From: Candidatus Paracaedibacter acanthamoebae
GTDB taxonomy: Bacteria; Pseudomonadota; Alphaproteobacteria; Paracaedibacterales; Paracaedibacteraceae
Assembly (NCBI RefSeq): GCF_000742835.1
Contig: NZ_CP008941.1
Span: forward strand, 1,789,690 to 1,853,689
DNA: 64,000 nucleotides
Direction of reading: 5' to 3'
Each line of letters starts with the position of its first letter. Positions within the stretch are counted from its first letter, which is position 1. Of the stretch, positions 1-8,667 are shown one piece after another. The notes beneath the pieces are model-generated. The model ran no database searches. It saw only the letters and a list, made by a program, of their open reading frames with translations, and was not told the origin of the DNA. A program made the position numbers and the translations under genes.

Positions 1-22
1 AGTTATCTGTACAAACGACTAA

Positions 23-65
23 ACAACTCTTTGATACAGAATGATCCTCTGCATTAAAGAGTTGT
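23..65 (-). promoter_or_regulatory. Hairpin downstream of rplL (rplL-rpoB intergenic)
   Basis: A 10-bp perfect inverted repeat lies just 3' of rplL: ACAACTCTTT at 23-32 and AAAGAGTTGT at 56-65, with a 23-nt loop. There is no U-run after it in the rplL direction, so it does not look like a simple terminator. In enterobacteria the rplL-rpoB spacer carries an attenuator and an RNase III site. A similar role here is inference, and rpoB itself lies outside the window. Confidence 0.4.
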
Positions 66-109
66 CTGAAGGTAGGAGACCATCAAGGCCCCCTACAGAT
101 GCTGGAAGT

Positions 110-481
110 TTATTTAACTTCAACTTTTGCACCAGCTTCTTCAAGCTGCTTTTTAAGCTTGTCGGCTTCGTCTTTATTAACGCCTGCTTTAACTGCTTTT
201 GGAGCAGCTTCCACAAGATCCTTAGCTTCTTTAAGACCAAGACCAGTAACTTCACGAACAACTTTAATAACGTTAATCTTGTTTGCACCAGCATCAGTCA
301 AAACAACGTCGAATTCTGTCTTTGCTTCAACAGCTTCAACAGGACCAGCAGCAGCAGCAACTGCTACAGGAGCAGCAGCTGTAACGCCCCAATGATCTTC
401 AAGTTTCTTTGACAATTCAGCAGCTTCCAAAACTGTAAGTTTGGACAACTCTTCTACGATTTTATCTAGATTAGCAGACAT
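110..481 (-). CDS. rplL: 50S ribosomal protein L7/L12
   Basis: This is the stalk protein of the large subunit. It recruits translation GTPases such as EF-Tu to the ribosome. The 123-residue product has the normal family length: an N-terminal dimerisation part ([20 protein letters not shown]), an Ala/Val-rich hinge at about residues 33-50, and the C-terminal factor-binding domain with [12 protein letters not shown] and a final KVEVK. An AGAAGGAGATATAA ribosome site precedes the ATG. It is the last gene of the rplK-rplA-rplJ-rplL series and lies 32 bp after rplJ, so the two are co-transcribed and stay under L10 autoregulation. Nothing looks unusual. Confidence 0.98.
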   Translation of the reverse strand: MSANLDKIVEELSKLTVLEAAELSKKLEDHWGVTAAAPVAVAAAAGPVEAVEAKTEFDVVLTDAGANKINVIKVVREVTGLGLKEAKDLVEAAPKAVKAGVNKDEADKLKKQLEEAGAKVEVK

Positions 482-513
482 TTATATCTCCTTCTGTCTT
501 TATCTTATCAAGG

Positions 514-1026
514 TTATTGACCACTACCGTATGCGTTTAAAACGCGCGCAACACGAGTAGCAGGTTCTTTCGCCAATAGCGCAATACGGGTTGCTGGGGT
601 ATTGATAACAGCAAGAATCTTGGAGCGCAGCTCATCAAGAGATGGCAATTTAGCCAATGCGTCAACACCTTTTGCATCCAGAATTTGACCATCCAAGTAC
701 CCACCAACAAGCTTTAAGCGATCGTTCTTACTTGCGAACTTCGCTGCAACTTTGGCTGGAGCAATAGCATCTTGGCATGAGAATGCAAGTGCTGTTGGTC
801 CTTCCAGTATGGTGGATAACCCTTCAAGGGGGGTTCCTTGTACTGCAATTTTAGCGAGAGTGTTTTTCAAAACCTTGAACTCTGTACCAGCACCACGCAT
901 ATCACGGCGAAGAGCAGACACCTCAGATACTGTAAGACCTGTTTGATGGGCCACTACAACACATTTGGCGTTCACCAACTTCTCGCGCATTTGCGATACT
1001 AGCTGTTCTTTTTCTGAACGGTTCAT
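514..1026 (-). CDS. rplJ: 50S ribosomal protein L10
   Basis: L10 forms the base of the ribosomal stalk, binds 23S rRNA and carries L7/L12 dimers on its C-terminal helix. The 170-residue protein shows the typical start (MNRSEKEQLVSQMREKL), the VKNTLAKIA-like rRNA-binding segment around residue 55, and a C-terminal helix with LAKEPATRVARVLNAY. A GGAG precedes the ATG at 1026 by 8 nt. It lies between the L1 gene (after a leader of about 200 nt) and rplL. In known systems the L10-L12 complex binds that leader to repress its own translation. Confidence 0.98.
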   Translation of the reverse strand: MNRSEKEQLVSQMREKLVNAKCVVVAHQTGLTVSEVSALRRDMRGAGTEFKVLKNTLAKIAVQGTPLEGLSTILEGPTALAFSCQDAIAPAKVAAKFASKNDRLKLVGGYLDGQILDAKGVDALAKLPSLDELRSKILAVINTPATRIALLAKEPATRVARVLNAYGSGQ

Positions 1027-1222
1027 GTTAACACTCCTAACAGTTTATATTCCCTGCATTTCTGCAGAGTTTAAACCGGTTAGCCCGGTTTTATTCTGTC
1101 CCAGAAGGAGTCGTATCCCTCTGTCTCAATAGGCGGTTTCCCATTACCCTTACGGACCCATAGTCTTGGACAGACACAAGGGGTTACCTTGTGTATCTAG
1201 AGGGGGTCAAGCCCCCCTTAGA
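1027..1222 (-). promoter_or_regulatory. rplJ leader (L10-type autoregulatory mRNA leader)
   Basis: About 200 nt separate rplA from rplJ, while the other ribosomal genes here are 4-35 nt apart. The segment is structured. It holds a GGGGG/CCCCC hairpin with a 5-nt loop (1202-1216), an ACACAAGG/CCTTGTGT hairpin (1174-1194), and GGTTAGCCCGGTTT- and CTGCATTTCTGCAG-like dyads nearer rplJ. The position matches the known L10 leader of bacteria, where the L10(L12)4 complex binds and represses translation. The exact fold and kink-turn were not computed. Confidence 0.6.
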
Positions 1223-1224
1223 AT

Positions 1225-1911
1225 TTACTCAGAAATCTCAAACTTAACGGCTGGACCCATGGTAGAGCTTAGTGAAAGAGACTTCAAATAGCTTCCCTTT
1301 ACACCTGTTGGCTTTGCCTTGATGACCGCGTCAACGTAAGATTTCACATTTTCTAAAATAGCTTGTTCTTTAAAGCTTGCTTTACCGATACCAGCGTGAA
1401 CAATACCCGCTTTCTCTGTACGGTATTCAACTTGACCACCCTTAACAGATTTAATTGCTTCCGCAACATCCATTGTAACAGTTCCAAGCTTTGGGTTTGG
1501 CATCAAACCACGTGGACCAAGGATTTTACCCACACGTCCCACCAAGCCCATCATATCTGGTGTTGCAATGCAACGATCGAAAGGCATATCACCGGCTTGG
1601 ATTTTTTCCATCAGGTCTTCTGCACCAACGATATCTGCACCAGCTTTTAGAGCCTCTTCAGCTTTCGGGCCTTTTGCAAAAACGGCAACACGGTAAGTTT
1701 TACCTGTCCCATGCGGCAACTGAACCACACCACGAAGGTTTTGATCTGCTTTTCGGGGATCAACGTTCAAATTAATTGCAACTTCGATGGTTTCATCAAA
1801 CTTTGCCGTTGCCCGCTCTTTGATAAATTTTACAGCATCTGCTAAAGAGTAAACTTTGTTACGATCTAGGCTTTGAACAGCGCTCTTTAATCTTTTTCCT
1901 ACTTTTGCCAT
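1225..1911 (-). CDS. rplA: 50S ribosomal protein L1
   Basis: L1 forms the mobile L1 stalk, binds 23S rRNA next to the E site and helps release deacylated tRNA. The 228-residue product is full length, with the N-terminal [17 protein letters not shown], the conserved [12 protein letters not shown] signature in the middle, and the C-terminal [15 protein letters not shown] segment. Its ATG at 1911 lies 4 nt after the rplK stop, so translation is probably coupled with L11. In E. coli L1 represses the L11 operon. I saw nothing odd here. Confidence 0.98.
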   Translation of the reverse strand: MAKVGKRLKSAVQSLDRNKVYSLADAVKFIKERATAKFDETIEVAINLNVDPRKADQNLRGVVQLPHGTGKTYRVAVFAKGPKAEEALKAGADIVGAEDLMEKIQAGDMPFDRCIATPDMMGLVGRVGKILGPRGLMPNPKLGTVTMDVAEAIKSVKGGQVEYRTEKAGIVHAGIGKASFKEQAILENVKSYVDAVIKAKPTGVKGSYLKSLSLSSTMGPAVKFEISE

Positions 1912-1915
1912 GATC

Positions 1916-2344
1916 TTACTCCACTACTTCCAAGCCCATAGACCGTGCTGAACCAGCAATCATCAAGGCTGCTGCATCGATATCATTGGCATTCAAGTCA
2001 ACCATCTTAATTTGAGCAATTTCACGAACTTGGTCCATTGTAACTGTACCAGCACTGGTACGACCAGGAGTTTGTGAGCCTTTAGACAATTTTGCCGCTT
2101 TCTTCAAAAAGTAAGACGCTGGCGGTGTCTTCATTGCAAAGGAAAATGTACGATCAGCATAAACAGTGATAACCACCGGAATTGGCATTCCAGGTTCCAT
2201 GCTTTGGCTTTCAGCGTTAAATGCCTTACAGAATTCCATAATATTCAAGCCACGTTGACCCAAAGCTGGACCAATAGGTGGTGATGGATTTGCTTTACCG
2301 GCGGGTACTTGTAACTTAATGTACCCTGTAATTTTTTTTGCCAT
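1916..2344 (-). CDS. rplK: 50S ribosomal protein L11
   Basis: L11 binds the GTPase-associated region of 23S rRNA and is needed for RelA-dependent stringent signalling in many bacteria. The 142-residue protein has the conserved start [20 protein letters not shown], the proline-rich switch [20 protein letters not shown], and the C-terminal RNA-binding helix ending in [10 protein letters not shown]. It sits between nusG (95 bp upstream) and rplA (4 bp downstream), the usual order of this cluster. Confidence 0.98.
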   Translation of the reverse strand: MAKKITGYIKLQVPAGKANPSPPIGPALGQRGLNIMEFCKAFNAESQSMEPGMPIPVVITVYADRTFSFAMKTPPASYFLKKAAKLSKGSQTPGRTSAGTVTMDQVREIAQIKMVDLNANDIDAAALMIAGSARSMGLEVVE

Positions 2345-2439
2345 AACTATCCTCAGTTATTTTAATGTTCTACCTGAGTGTGTGGTACGATAGTGGTTCT
2401 ATCTTCCACACGCTTAATTTTTCCAAGAAGGAAATCCGA

Positions 2440-2970
2440 CTATATTTTTTCGACCTGGCTAAATTCCAACTCAACGGGTGTCGGACGCCCGAAAATCATA
2501 ACGGATACTTTGAGACGTGCCTTATCTGTTTCAACCTCTTCAACGACACCGCTGAAGGATGAGAACGGCCCATCACAGACCCGAATTTGTTCACCAATCT
2601 CAAAATCAATTGCATGACGCGGCCGGTCAACTGAATCTTGAACTTGTTTCATGATCCGAGAAACTTCAGCCTCTGAAATTGGAGATGGCTTACCTTTTGC
2701 ACCAAGAAATCCTGATACTTTTGGAGTATTGCGTACTAAGTGCCAAGATTCATCATTAAGGTCAATTTTTACCAGGACATAGCCGGGAAAATAATTCTTC
2801 TCAACAGAAACCTTTGCACCGCGTCGAATTTCAACAACTTCTTCTGATGGCACTAAGATGTCACCAAAATAATCTTGGAGACCTTTTTTTTCAGCTTGTT
2901 CACGAATAGTCTGAGCGACCTTCTTTTCAAAGCCAGAATAGACGTTTACAACATACCAACGAAGAGCCAT
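2440..2970 (-). CDS. nusG: Transcription termination/antitermination protein NusG
   Basis: NusG binds RNA polymerase, raises elongation rate and couples transcription to Rho and to the ribosome. The 176-residue product has the NGN domain (starting [16 protein letters not shown], with the [11 protein letters not shown] strand near residue 65) and a C-terminal KOW domain around [20 protein letters not shown]. Length and order are normal. It follows secE by 47 bp and precedes rplK, as in most bacteria. Confidence 0.97.
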   Translation of the reverse strand: MALRWYVVNVYSGFEKKVAQTIREQAEKKGLQDYFGDILVPSEEVVEIRRGAKVSVEKNYFPGYVLVKIDLNDESWHLVRNTPKVSGFLGAKGKPSPISEAEVSRIMKQVQDSVDRPRHAIDFEIGEQIRVCDGPFSSFSGVVEEVETDKARLKVSVMIFGRPTPVELEFSQVEKI

Positions 2971-3017
2971 TATTTAACCTCAAGACTTTTGCGACAACGC
3001 AATCTTCAAAAATACCG

Positions 3018-3233
3018 TTAAGCGGTGATACCGATAATAAAATTGACAATGCGATAGGCGATTGTATCAATAACCGCAAAGTAAATAGCTGCAACAGCCG
3101 CAAAGATAAACACGAATGTTGTTGTTAACTTTGTTTCTTTCCAAGATGGCCAAGTAACTTTTTTTGCTTCTTGACTTACTTGAGGGAAGAACTCACGTGC
3201 TTGTTGAACAAGACTTTTACTTTCAGAACTCAT
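3018..3233 (-). CDS. secE: Preprotein translocase subunit SecE
   Basis: SecE is the essential small subunit that clamps SecY in the SecYEG channel of the inner membrane. The 71-residue protein has the short single-span form. An amphipathic N-terminal helix contains the conserved KVTWPSWKET motif (about residues 24-33). One transmembrane helix (about residues 37-62) follows, rich in Val, Phe, Ala and Ile. It lies directly downstream of tRNA-Trp and upstream of nusG, the conserved arrangement. Confidence 0.96.
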   Translation of the reverse strand: MSSESKSLVQQAREFFPQVSQEAKKVTWPSWKETKLTTTFVFIFAAVAAIYFAVIDTIAYRIVNFIIGITA

Positions 3234-3269
3234 GCCTTACACTCTAATTTTGCATCGCAAATAAAAAAA

Positions 3270-3346
3270 TGGCAGGAGTGGAGGGTCTCGAACCCCCAAC
3301 CTTCGGTTTTGGAGACCGACGCTCTAGCCAATTGAGCTACACTCCT
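3270..3346 (-). tRNA. tRNA-Trp (anticodon CCA)
   Basis: On the minus strand the acceptor arms AGGAGTG and CACTCCT pair. A D-arm, an anticodon loop CTCCAAA giving CCA, and a T-arm with GTTCGAGAC are all visible. The 3' CCA is encoded. The gene sits between tuf and secE, as in many proteobacteria, and is probably co-transcribed with them. Confidence 0.96.
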
Positions 3347-3448
3347 GCATCACTATAGACACCTATATTCCTTGAATATATAGCGCATTCAACACGCCGT
3401 GTCTACAGAAAATTAAGTGGCAGCCCCACGGCCACCACTTTAAAGAAC

Positions 3449-4639
3449 TTATTTTACGATTTTAGCAACGACGCCCGCACCCACGGTACGACCACCTTCG
3501 CGAATCGCAAAGCGAAGACCCTCGTCCATCGCAATCGGCGCAATCAATTCAACGACCATACGAATGTTATCACCTGGCATAACCATTTCAACACCAGCTG
3601 GCAATTGGACTGTTCCGGTAACGTCTGTTGTCCGGAAGTAGAACTGTGGACGATAGTTGGTAAAGAATGGCGTATGGCGACCACCTTCTTCTTTTGTCAG
3701 AATGTAAGCTTCTGCTTCGAAGTTTGTATGCGGCGTAATCGTACCAGGAGCTGCCAAAACTTGACCACGCTCAACATCTTCACGCTTTGTTCCACGCAGA
3801 AGAACACCAACGTTATCACCGGCTTCCCCTTGATCCAAAAGCTTACGGAACATTTCAACACCAGTACAAGTTGTCTTAACGGTGTCTTTTAGACCAACGA
3901 TTTCGATTTCTTCACCAACCTTAACAACACCACGCTCAACACGACCTGTAACAACAGTACCGCGACCAGAGATGGAGAAGACGTCTTCGATTGGCATCAA
4001 GAATGGACGATCTTTTGGACGTTCGGGTTGCGGAATATAGCTGTCAACAGCTTCCATCAACTTAAGAATCGCCTCACGACCAATTTCTGGATTCTTGTCT
4101 TCCAAAGCACAAAGAGCAGAACCACGGATAACGGGAATGTCATCGCCAGGGAAGTCATAAGAAGAAAGAAGTTCACGAACTTCTAATTCGACTAAGTCGA
4201 GAAGCTCAGCATCATCAACCATGTCAACTTTGTTCATGAAAACAACAAGAGCTGGAACACCAACTTGGCGAGCAAGAAGGATGTGTTCGCGGGTTTGTGG
4301 CATTGGACCATCAGCTGCGGAAACAACAAGAATAGCACCGTCCATTTGAGCCGCACCGGTGATCATGTTCTTAACATAGTCAGCGTGTCCTGGGCAGTCA
4401 ACGTGGGCATAGTGACGATTGGTGGTTTCGTATTCAACGTGAGCGGTCGAAATCGTAATACCGCGAGCGCGCTCTTCTGGCGCTTTGTCGATTTGATCAT
4501 AGGCGGTAAATGTTGCCCCACCTGTCTCTGCCAAAACCTTTGTAATTGCCGCTGTCAAAGACGTTTTACCATGGTCAACGTGACCGATAGTTCCGATATT
4601 GCAATGCGGCTTGTTTCTTTCAAACTTTGCCTTTGTCAT
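3449..4639 (-). CDS. tuf: Elongation factor Tu
   Basis: EF-Tu is the GTPase that delivers aminoacyl-tRNA to the ribosome. The 396-residue protein is full length. The P-loop GHVDHGKTS lies near residue 19, switch motifs [14 protein letters not shown] and [16 protein letters not shown] follow, and NKVDMVDD is the guanine-specificity motif. Domains 2 and 3 end in [15 protein letters not shown]. An AAGG lies about 10 nt before the ATG. It is flanked by tRNA-Trp downstream and tRNA-Gly/tRNA-Tyr upstream, so these tRNAs and tuf probably form one processed transcript. Only one tuf copy is seen in the window. Confidence 0.99.
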   Translation of the reverse strand: MTKAKFERNKPHCNIGTIGHVDHGKTSLTAAITKVLAETGGATFTAYDQIDKAPEERARGITISTAHVEYETTNRHYAHVDCPGHADYVKNMITGAAQMDGAILVVSAADGPMPQTREHILLARQVGVPALVVFMNKVDMVDDAELLDLVELEVRELLSSYDFPGDDIPVIRGSALCALEDKNPEIGREAILKLMEAVDSYIPQPERPKDRPFLMPIEDVFSISGRGTVVTGRVERGVVKVGEEIEIVGLKDTVKTTCTGVEMFRKLLDQGEAGDNVGVLLRGTKREDVERGQVLAAPGTITPHTNFEAEAYILTKEEGGRHTPFFTNYRPQFYFRTTDVTGTVQLPAGVEMVMPGDNIRMVVELIAPIAMDEGLRFAIREGGRTVGAGVVAKIVK

Positions 4640-4680
4640 AACTTATACACCTTGTGCTGAACTGCTCATTAAAAATAAAT

Positions 4681-4754
4681 TGGAGCGGGTGAAGGGAATC
4701 GAACCCTCATAACCAGCTTGGAAGGCTGGGGCTTTACCACTAAGCTACACCCGC
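4681..4754 (-). tRNA. tRNA-Gly (anticodon TCC)
   Basis: The acceptor arm GCGGGTG pairs with CACCCGC, and the anticodon arm CAGCCTTCCAAGCTG gives anticodon TCC. The T-loop GTTCGATTC is present and the 3' CCA is encoded. It lies between tRNA-Tyr and tuf. Confidence 0.96.
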
Positions 4755-4800
4755 ATACTTGATGAACTATACCACCCTTGAACATGCGTTTCAACCAAGA

Positions 4801-4886
4801 TGGTGGAGGGAGTAGGATTCGAACCTACGTAGACATACGTCGGCAGATTTACAGTCTGCTGCCTTTGACCGCTCGGCCATCCCTCC
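4801..4886 (-). tRNA. tRNA-Tyr (anticodon GTA)
   Basis: This is an 86-nt class II tRNA with a long variable arm. Acceptor arms GGAGGGA and TCCCTCC pair, the anticodon loop CTGTAAA gives GTA, the T-loop is GTTCGAATC, and CCA is encoded. It is the first gene of the Tyr-Gly-tuf-Trp-secE run. Confidence 0.96.
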
Positions 4887-4905
4887 TGGTTCATATTACA
4901 ATTTT

Positions 4906-4932
4906 GTAATAGATTTATAGCTCATATGTCAA
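4906..4932 (-). promoter_or_regulatory. Candidate promoter of the tRNA-Tyr/tRNA-Gly/tuf operon
   Basis: On the minus strand a perfect TTGACA -35 box (4927-4932) is followed after 15 nt by TATTAC (4906-4911), about 20 nt upstream of tRNA-Tyr. The -35 match and position support a strong sigma-70-type promoter. The spacer is short and the -10 box is imperfect, so the exact elements are uncertain. Confidence 0.45.
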
Positions 4933-5266
4933 CATGGAATTTCGATTTTATAAATTTTTCTTTGCTACTTTATCTCTTAATTTCTATCTCTTAAAGGTGA
5001 TTAAAAGCAAAGAACAAACAATATAGCCTCCTCTTAATGCGGCAAACCTAATAAATAACCAGAATCTTAATTCGGGAGATATCTAGGGGCCCCTCGTGCA
5101 TTCAATAAAACTTATATTTCCTTTCCTTAGGCACCGATTATTTAAGATGGGATACGTAAAATACACTTGCCACTGAGAACTTAGCCTGGTCTCCTGTTTA
5201 AAAATTTGCTTTTAAATCAAAAACGCAAGGGTTATTCAATGTGCTTTTAACCGACTTAAAGATATT
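4933..5266. other. Intergenic region, no gene seen
   Basis: This AT-rich stretch lies between the tRNA-Tyr promoter and the carotenoid oxygenase remnant. It has stops in all frames and I see no RNA gene in it. It should carry the 5' region of the plus-strand gene, but no clear promoter stands out. Confidence 0.5.
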
Positions 5267-5281
5267 TTGAAAGTTAAGGTA

Positions 5282-6740
5282 ATGTATAAAAAATTTATTT
5301 ATATTATATTTCAACTATTTATAATTTTTATCACTCTCCTTCAGGGAACAACATATTCTTATCCTCGTCTAGAGTTAACCGAACAACAGCAAGTTGAGAA
5401 TAAGTGCTTGCCTGTTACGTACGACAAAATCCCTCAATGGCTAAATGGGATTTATATTTTTAATGGTCCATCTCACTATAATTTGAAAAACCAAACGATC
5501 ACCCATTGGCTCGATGGGCTAGCAGTTCTTTACAAATTTGACTTTTCAGAGGGGAAAATTCTTTGTTACTGCTAAATTTATTCAAAGTGATGTCTATAAA
5601 GACGCCCGAGTAAAAGGAAAACTTACCCAAGCTTTTGTGGAAAAGGAAGTTTCTAATTGGGATCACAATATTTCCTATTATACGACGAATACAAATATTC
5701 ACACGGCCTATATTAATAAAAAATTAGTGGCTCTTGGCGAAACAGCTTACTCAGTGGAAATTGATCCTTTCACATTAAATACGATTGGACCTTTTATATT
5801 GAGAGATGATTCACCTTATCAATCTCAACAAGTCCACGAATTAGCTCATATGAAAAAAGACCCGATCACTGAAGATTATTATAACCTTAGAACCATATTT
5901 GGCTTTTTCAGTTATTATCAACTCTATAAAATTGAAAAAGGAACTCAAGAAAGGAAAGAGATTTTCAAAGAATGTATAAATTATCCTTCTTATATGCATG
6001 ATTTATCTATAACTAAAAAATATATAATACTAATCGCACCTCCTTTAAAAGTAAATCCATGGGATTTAAAAAATTTAACACAAGGTTATATAAATTATTT
6101 TAGGTGGCACCCCGAAATTCCCACTAAAATATATGTTATCAATAAAGTTTCAGGGGAAAAGGTTTTTGTAGGAAACTGTAGCCCTCTTTTTACTTTTCAT
6201 CACATTAATGCATATGAAAATCAAGACACAGTTACAGTAGATTTTATTGCTTATCCGGACCATTCAATCATAAAATCTGCTGGTTCGACTAATTTACCAC
6301 TCGGCACCCTTAACCGTTTGATTATTGATCTTAAGGATCAGCAAACCACTCTTATAAAAAATTACATTTCAGGTATACAAGGAATAGATTTACCACGCAT
6401 TAATGAAGATAAAATCGGTAAGCCTTATAAGTTTTTTTATGCCGTCAATTTTAAAGATTCTGAAAGGAATACTGAAATTATCAAAGCAGATATTGTAAAC
6501 AAAAAAGTGATTACCTGGAGCAAGAAAGATCATTTTGTGAATGAAGCTATTTTTATCTCGCGCTCTCCCATCGAAGAAGATCAAGGAATTTTATTATCAA
6601 TCGTTTATGACCAAAAATTAAACCAATCCTTCCTGTTAATTCTTGATGCCCAATCCTTAGAAGAAATAGCTCGTGCTGACCTTCCTTATCCGATACCTTT
6701 TGGACTGCATGGTAATTTTATACCTAACTCCGCTTTTTAA
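5282..6740 (+). pseudogene. Carotenoid oxygenase (RPE65/CCD family), frameshifted
   Basis: Enzymes of this family cleave carotenoids, apocarotenoids or stilbenes using Fe(II) held by four His. The reading frame is split: the first part ends at 5575, and a second overlapping frame runs to 6740. Removing one base from the GGGGAAAA run at 5551-5558 joins them into a family-typical stretch: GLAVLYKFDFSEGK then FFVTAKFIQSDVYK. All four His sites remain in the second part: ELAHMKKDP, YMHDLSITKKY, FHHINAYEN and PFGLHGNFIP. The N-terminus carries a hydrophobic signal-like segment (YIIFQLFIIFITLLQ), so the product would be exported. A TTG at 5269 (frame start 5267) is an alternative start to the ATG at 5282. 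The intact active site suggests a recent mutation, a slippage-controlled gene or a sequence error. I am sure of the family and unsure of function. Confidence 0.85.
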
Positions 6741-6797
6741 ATCTTACGGAAAGCGGGCTGCTAATAAAATCTAAATAGATTGTGAAGATACTTGTCG

Positions 6798-6824
6798 CCA
6801 GTTAAAAAACTGGTTTTTAACTGG
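6798..6824. other. Perfect inverted repeat between the oxygenase remnant and rlmB
   Basis: CCAGTTAAAAA (6798-6808) and TTTTTAACTGG (6814-6824) form an 11-bp perfect stem with a 5-nt loop ACTGG. A further CG pair is possible beyond a G-T wobble. No T-run follows on either strand. It may be a weak terminator for the gene before it or an element in front of rlmB. Confidence 0.5.
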
Positions 6825-6870
6825 TGATAGGTATATATTACTAAAAATAATTCTAACGATTCCCCCCTTT

Positions 6871-7599
6871 ATGAAACATCACGCATCAAAATATTTTATG
6901 TATGGAATTCATCCCTGTACAGCTGCTCTCAACAATCCTGACCGCCAAATAGAAGAAGTGATTTATTCATCGGACAAAATCTTGGAAAAACTACCATCGT
7001 TGCCAGGAGCACTCAGAACACGCCAAGCCGATAAAAACTGGTTTGATAAAACATTAGGACAAGAGGCTGTTCACCAAGGGATTGCTTTACGTCTGTCTGC
7101 TTTAGACCCATTAGGAATTAATGATTTAGCTAGTATTGAAGCGTCCAATCAACTGGTTGTTATCTTAGACCAAGTCAGCGATCCTCATAATGTGGGTGCA
7201 ATTATTCGGACAGCAGCTGCTTTTGGGGCGAAGGCTCTGGTGATGACGGATCGTCATGCGCCTGAAGAAACAGGGGTGCTAGCAAAATCAGCCTCGGGTG
7301 CACTCGAGCTAGTCCCCATCATGCGTTATGCCAATTTAGCCAATGCTATCCAGGAGTTAAAAGATATTGGCTTTTGGATGTATGGTTTTGCCGAAAGTGG
7401 GACTCAATCCTTATCTGATGTCAAGTTTTCGGGCAAAGTTGGTCTAATTATGGGCGCCGAAGGATCGGGCATGCGGGAACTAACAAAGAAGAATTGCGAC
7501 TTTTTAGTAAAGCTTGAAACCGCCGATCAATTTTCGACACTGAATGTGTCGAATGCTGCCGCTATCGTCATGCATCAAGTATTTACGCGGTTTAGCTAG
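6871..7599 (+). CDS. rlmB: 23S rRNA (guanosine-2'-O-)-methyltransferase, RlmB/TrmH family
   Basis: This SpoU-class (SPOUT) enzyme methylates ribose 2'-OH in rRNA. RlmB acts on G2251 of 23S rRNA in E. coli. The 242-residue product has a short substrate-binding N-domain opening with YGIHPCTAAL and a SPOUT domain with the three family motifs: LDQVSDPHNVGAIIRTAAAF, LIMGAEGSGMREL and LNVSNAAAIVMHQ (trefoil-knot SAM site). No Shine-Dalgarno is visible before the ATG. The gene lies divergent from tRNA-Tyr, a neighbour it often has in alphaproteobacteria. RlmB as opposed to another TrmH paralogue is likely but not proven. Confidence 0.92.
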   Translation: MKHHASKYFMYGIHPCTAALNNPDRQIEEVIYSSDKILEKLPSLPGALRTRQADKNWFDKTLGQEAVHQGIALRLSALDPLGINDLASIEASNQLVVILDQVSDPHNVGAIIRTAAAFGAKALVMTDRHAPEETGVLAKSASGALELVPIMRYANLANAIQELKDIGFWMYGFAESGTQSLSDVKFSGKVGLIMGAEGSGMRELTKKNCDFLVKLETADQFSTLNVSNAAAIVMHQVFTRFS

Positions 7600-7721
7600 T
7601 TCCTGGGTAAATTTATTAAATCTCTCACGGTGCTCAATAATGCTTTAGAATTTTACTCATCAGCACTCAAAAACTCTTTAAAGAGCTTTAAGCTATGATG
7701 GGTACATTAATTATATCTCAC

Positions 7722-8399
7722 CTAATTTATCTGAGAATCTGATTTCCTAACCAAAAAGTCTATCTCTCCCGCCCCTACAACCAGGAAGTCTTCAAGTGTC
7801 GCACACTGATTAAAGTCAATATCGCCTCTCAACATAAAAGTAAATGGTCGTTCAAAAGAGGCAGTGTGCTTAATGATCAGGCCTTGAAGCCATCCCTTCG
7901 ACCCTTGGGGGGCTAAAATTTTTATATCTTCTTTTGCGGTCACAAAAAACATATCCACCCCAAACCAAGGCGCTGTAAATACGGCATCCTTAGAGGTATC
8001 ACAGAGGCTTAAGGATAATCTAATCTGCTGAGGCGCAGTTACATGAATGCTATCTTCAGACGTTATATTGATATTCATACCTGCAAAAATGGGCTTTTCA
8101 GCTGACACCTCAATTTCACTTCGAGTGGGCATATATTCTCTAAATTTATTTAAGGTATAGTACATATTTATAGCGCCCGGGACTAGATTGTTATCCATAT
8201 GCTTTCCCGTTTCAATAGTGCGCTCTTTTATTCTGAATAGTATATGAGTGGCATTAGGCTCGGCCTTAAAAGTTCTAATTTCTTCTTCCGTAACTTGAGG
8301 GGATGAGCTGGTAATAGGAACTTCTGCCTCTCTAGCTGCAGTAGGATTGAGAAATAGACAATACACGACGGACAATATTCTAAGAGTAACCTTCATCAT
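7722..8399 (-). CDS. Exported protein of unknown function
   Basis: I do not recognise this 225-residue protein. It starts with a plausible Sec signal peptide (MKVTLRILSVVYCLFLNPTAA, about residues 2-22) and has no later membrane span, so it should be periplasmic or secreted. The mature part is rich in short beta-prone strands with Ser/Thr/Ile alternation, for example in the middle around IFAGMNINITSEDSIHV. Two Cys (LSLCDTS and FNQCATL) could pair. A good AGGA ribosome site precedes the ATG pair. It stands alone between rlmB (convergent) and an RNA methyltransferase. A surface or host-directed role is only a guess. Confidence 0.75.
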   Translation of the reverse strand: MMKVTLRILSVVYCLFLNPTAAREAEVPITSSSPQVTEEEIRTFKAEPNATHILFRIKERTIETGKHMDNNLVPGAINMYYTLNKFREYMPTRSEIEVSAEKPIFAGMNINITSEDSIHVTAPQQIRLSLSLCDTSKDAVFTAPWFGVDMFFVTAKEDIKILAPQGSKGWLQGLIIKHTASFERPFTFMLRGDIDFNQCATLEDFLVVGAGEIDFLVRKSDSQIN

Positions 8400-8636
8400 A
8401 TTTTTTCCTGTAAAGTAAAATGGTTAAGATCTATTTCAGAATAGTAAAACAAGAGCCCTAAAACAATTACGGAGTAGAGATGTTAATAAGCTTTACCATA
8501 AGTTCCAAGATTCGGAAGCTCTAGAATATGGTTGTAAAACCTAATGGTATAAAATGACATAGAGATTATTAGTGGCTTAGATAAGGTTCTCCAAAGTTAA
8601 ACCTCTGAGGACAGCAGTTTTGAGATAGCAATAATT

Positions 8637-8661
8637 AAAAAACCCTCCATTTATAGGAGGG
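8637..8661 (-). terminator. Rho-independent terminator of the RNA methyltransferase gene
   Basis: Read on the minus strand just after the stop at 8668: CCCTCC, a 7-nt loop, GGAGGG, then TTTTTT. Stem arms are at 8643-8648 and 8656-8661 and the U-tract at 8637-8642. Confidence 0.85.
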
Positions 8662-8667
8662 AGATAT

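Noticed and set aside
41-412. Plus-strand ORF of 123 codons opposite rplL
   Set aside because: It lies antisense to the rplL gene, whose L7/L12 product is clear, and shows no recognisable domain.
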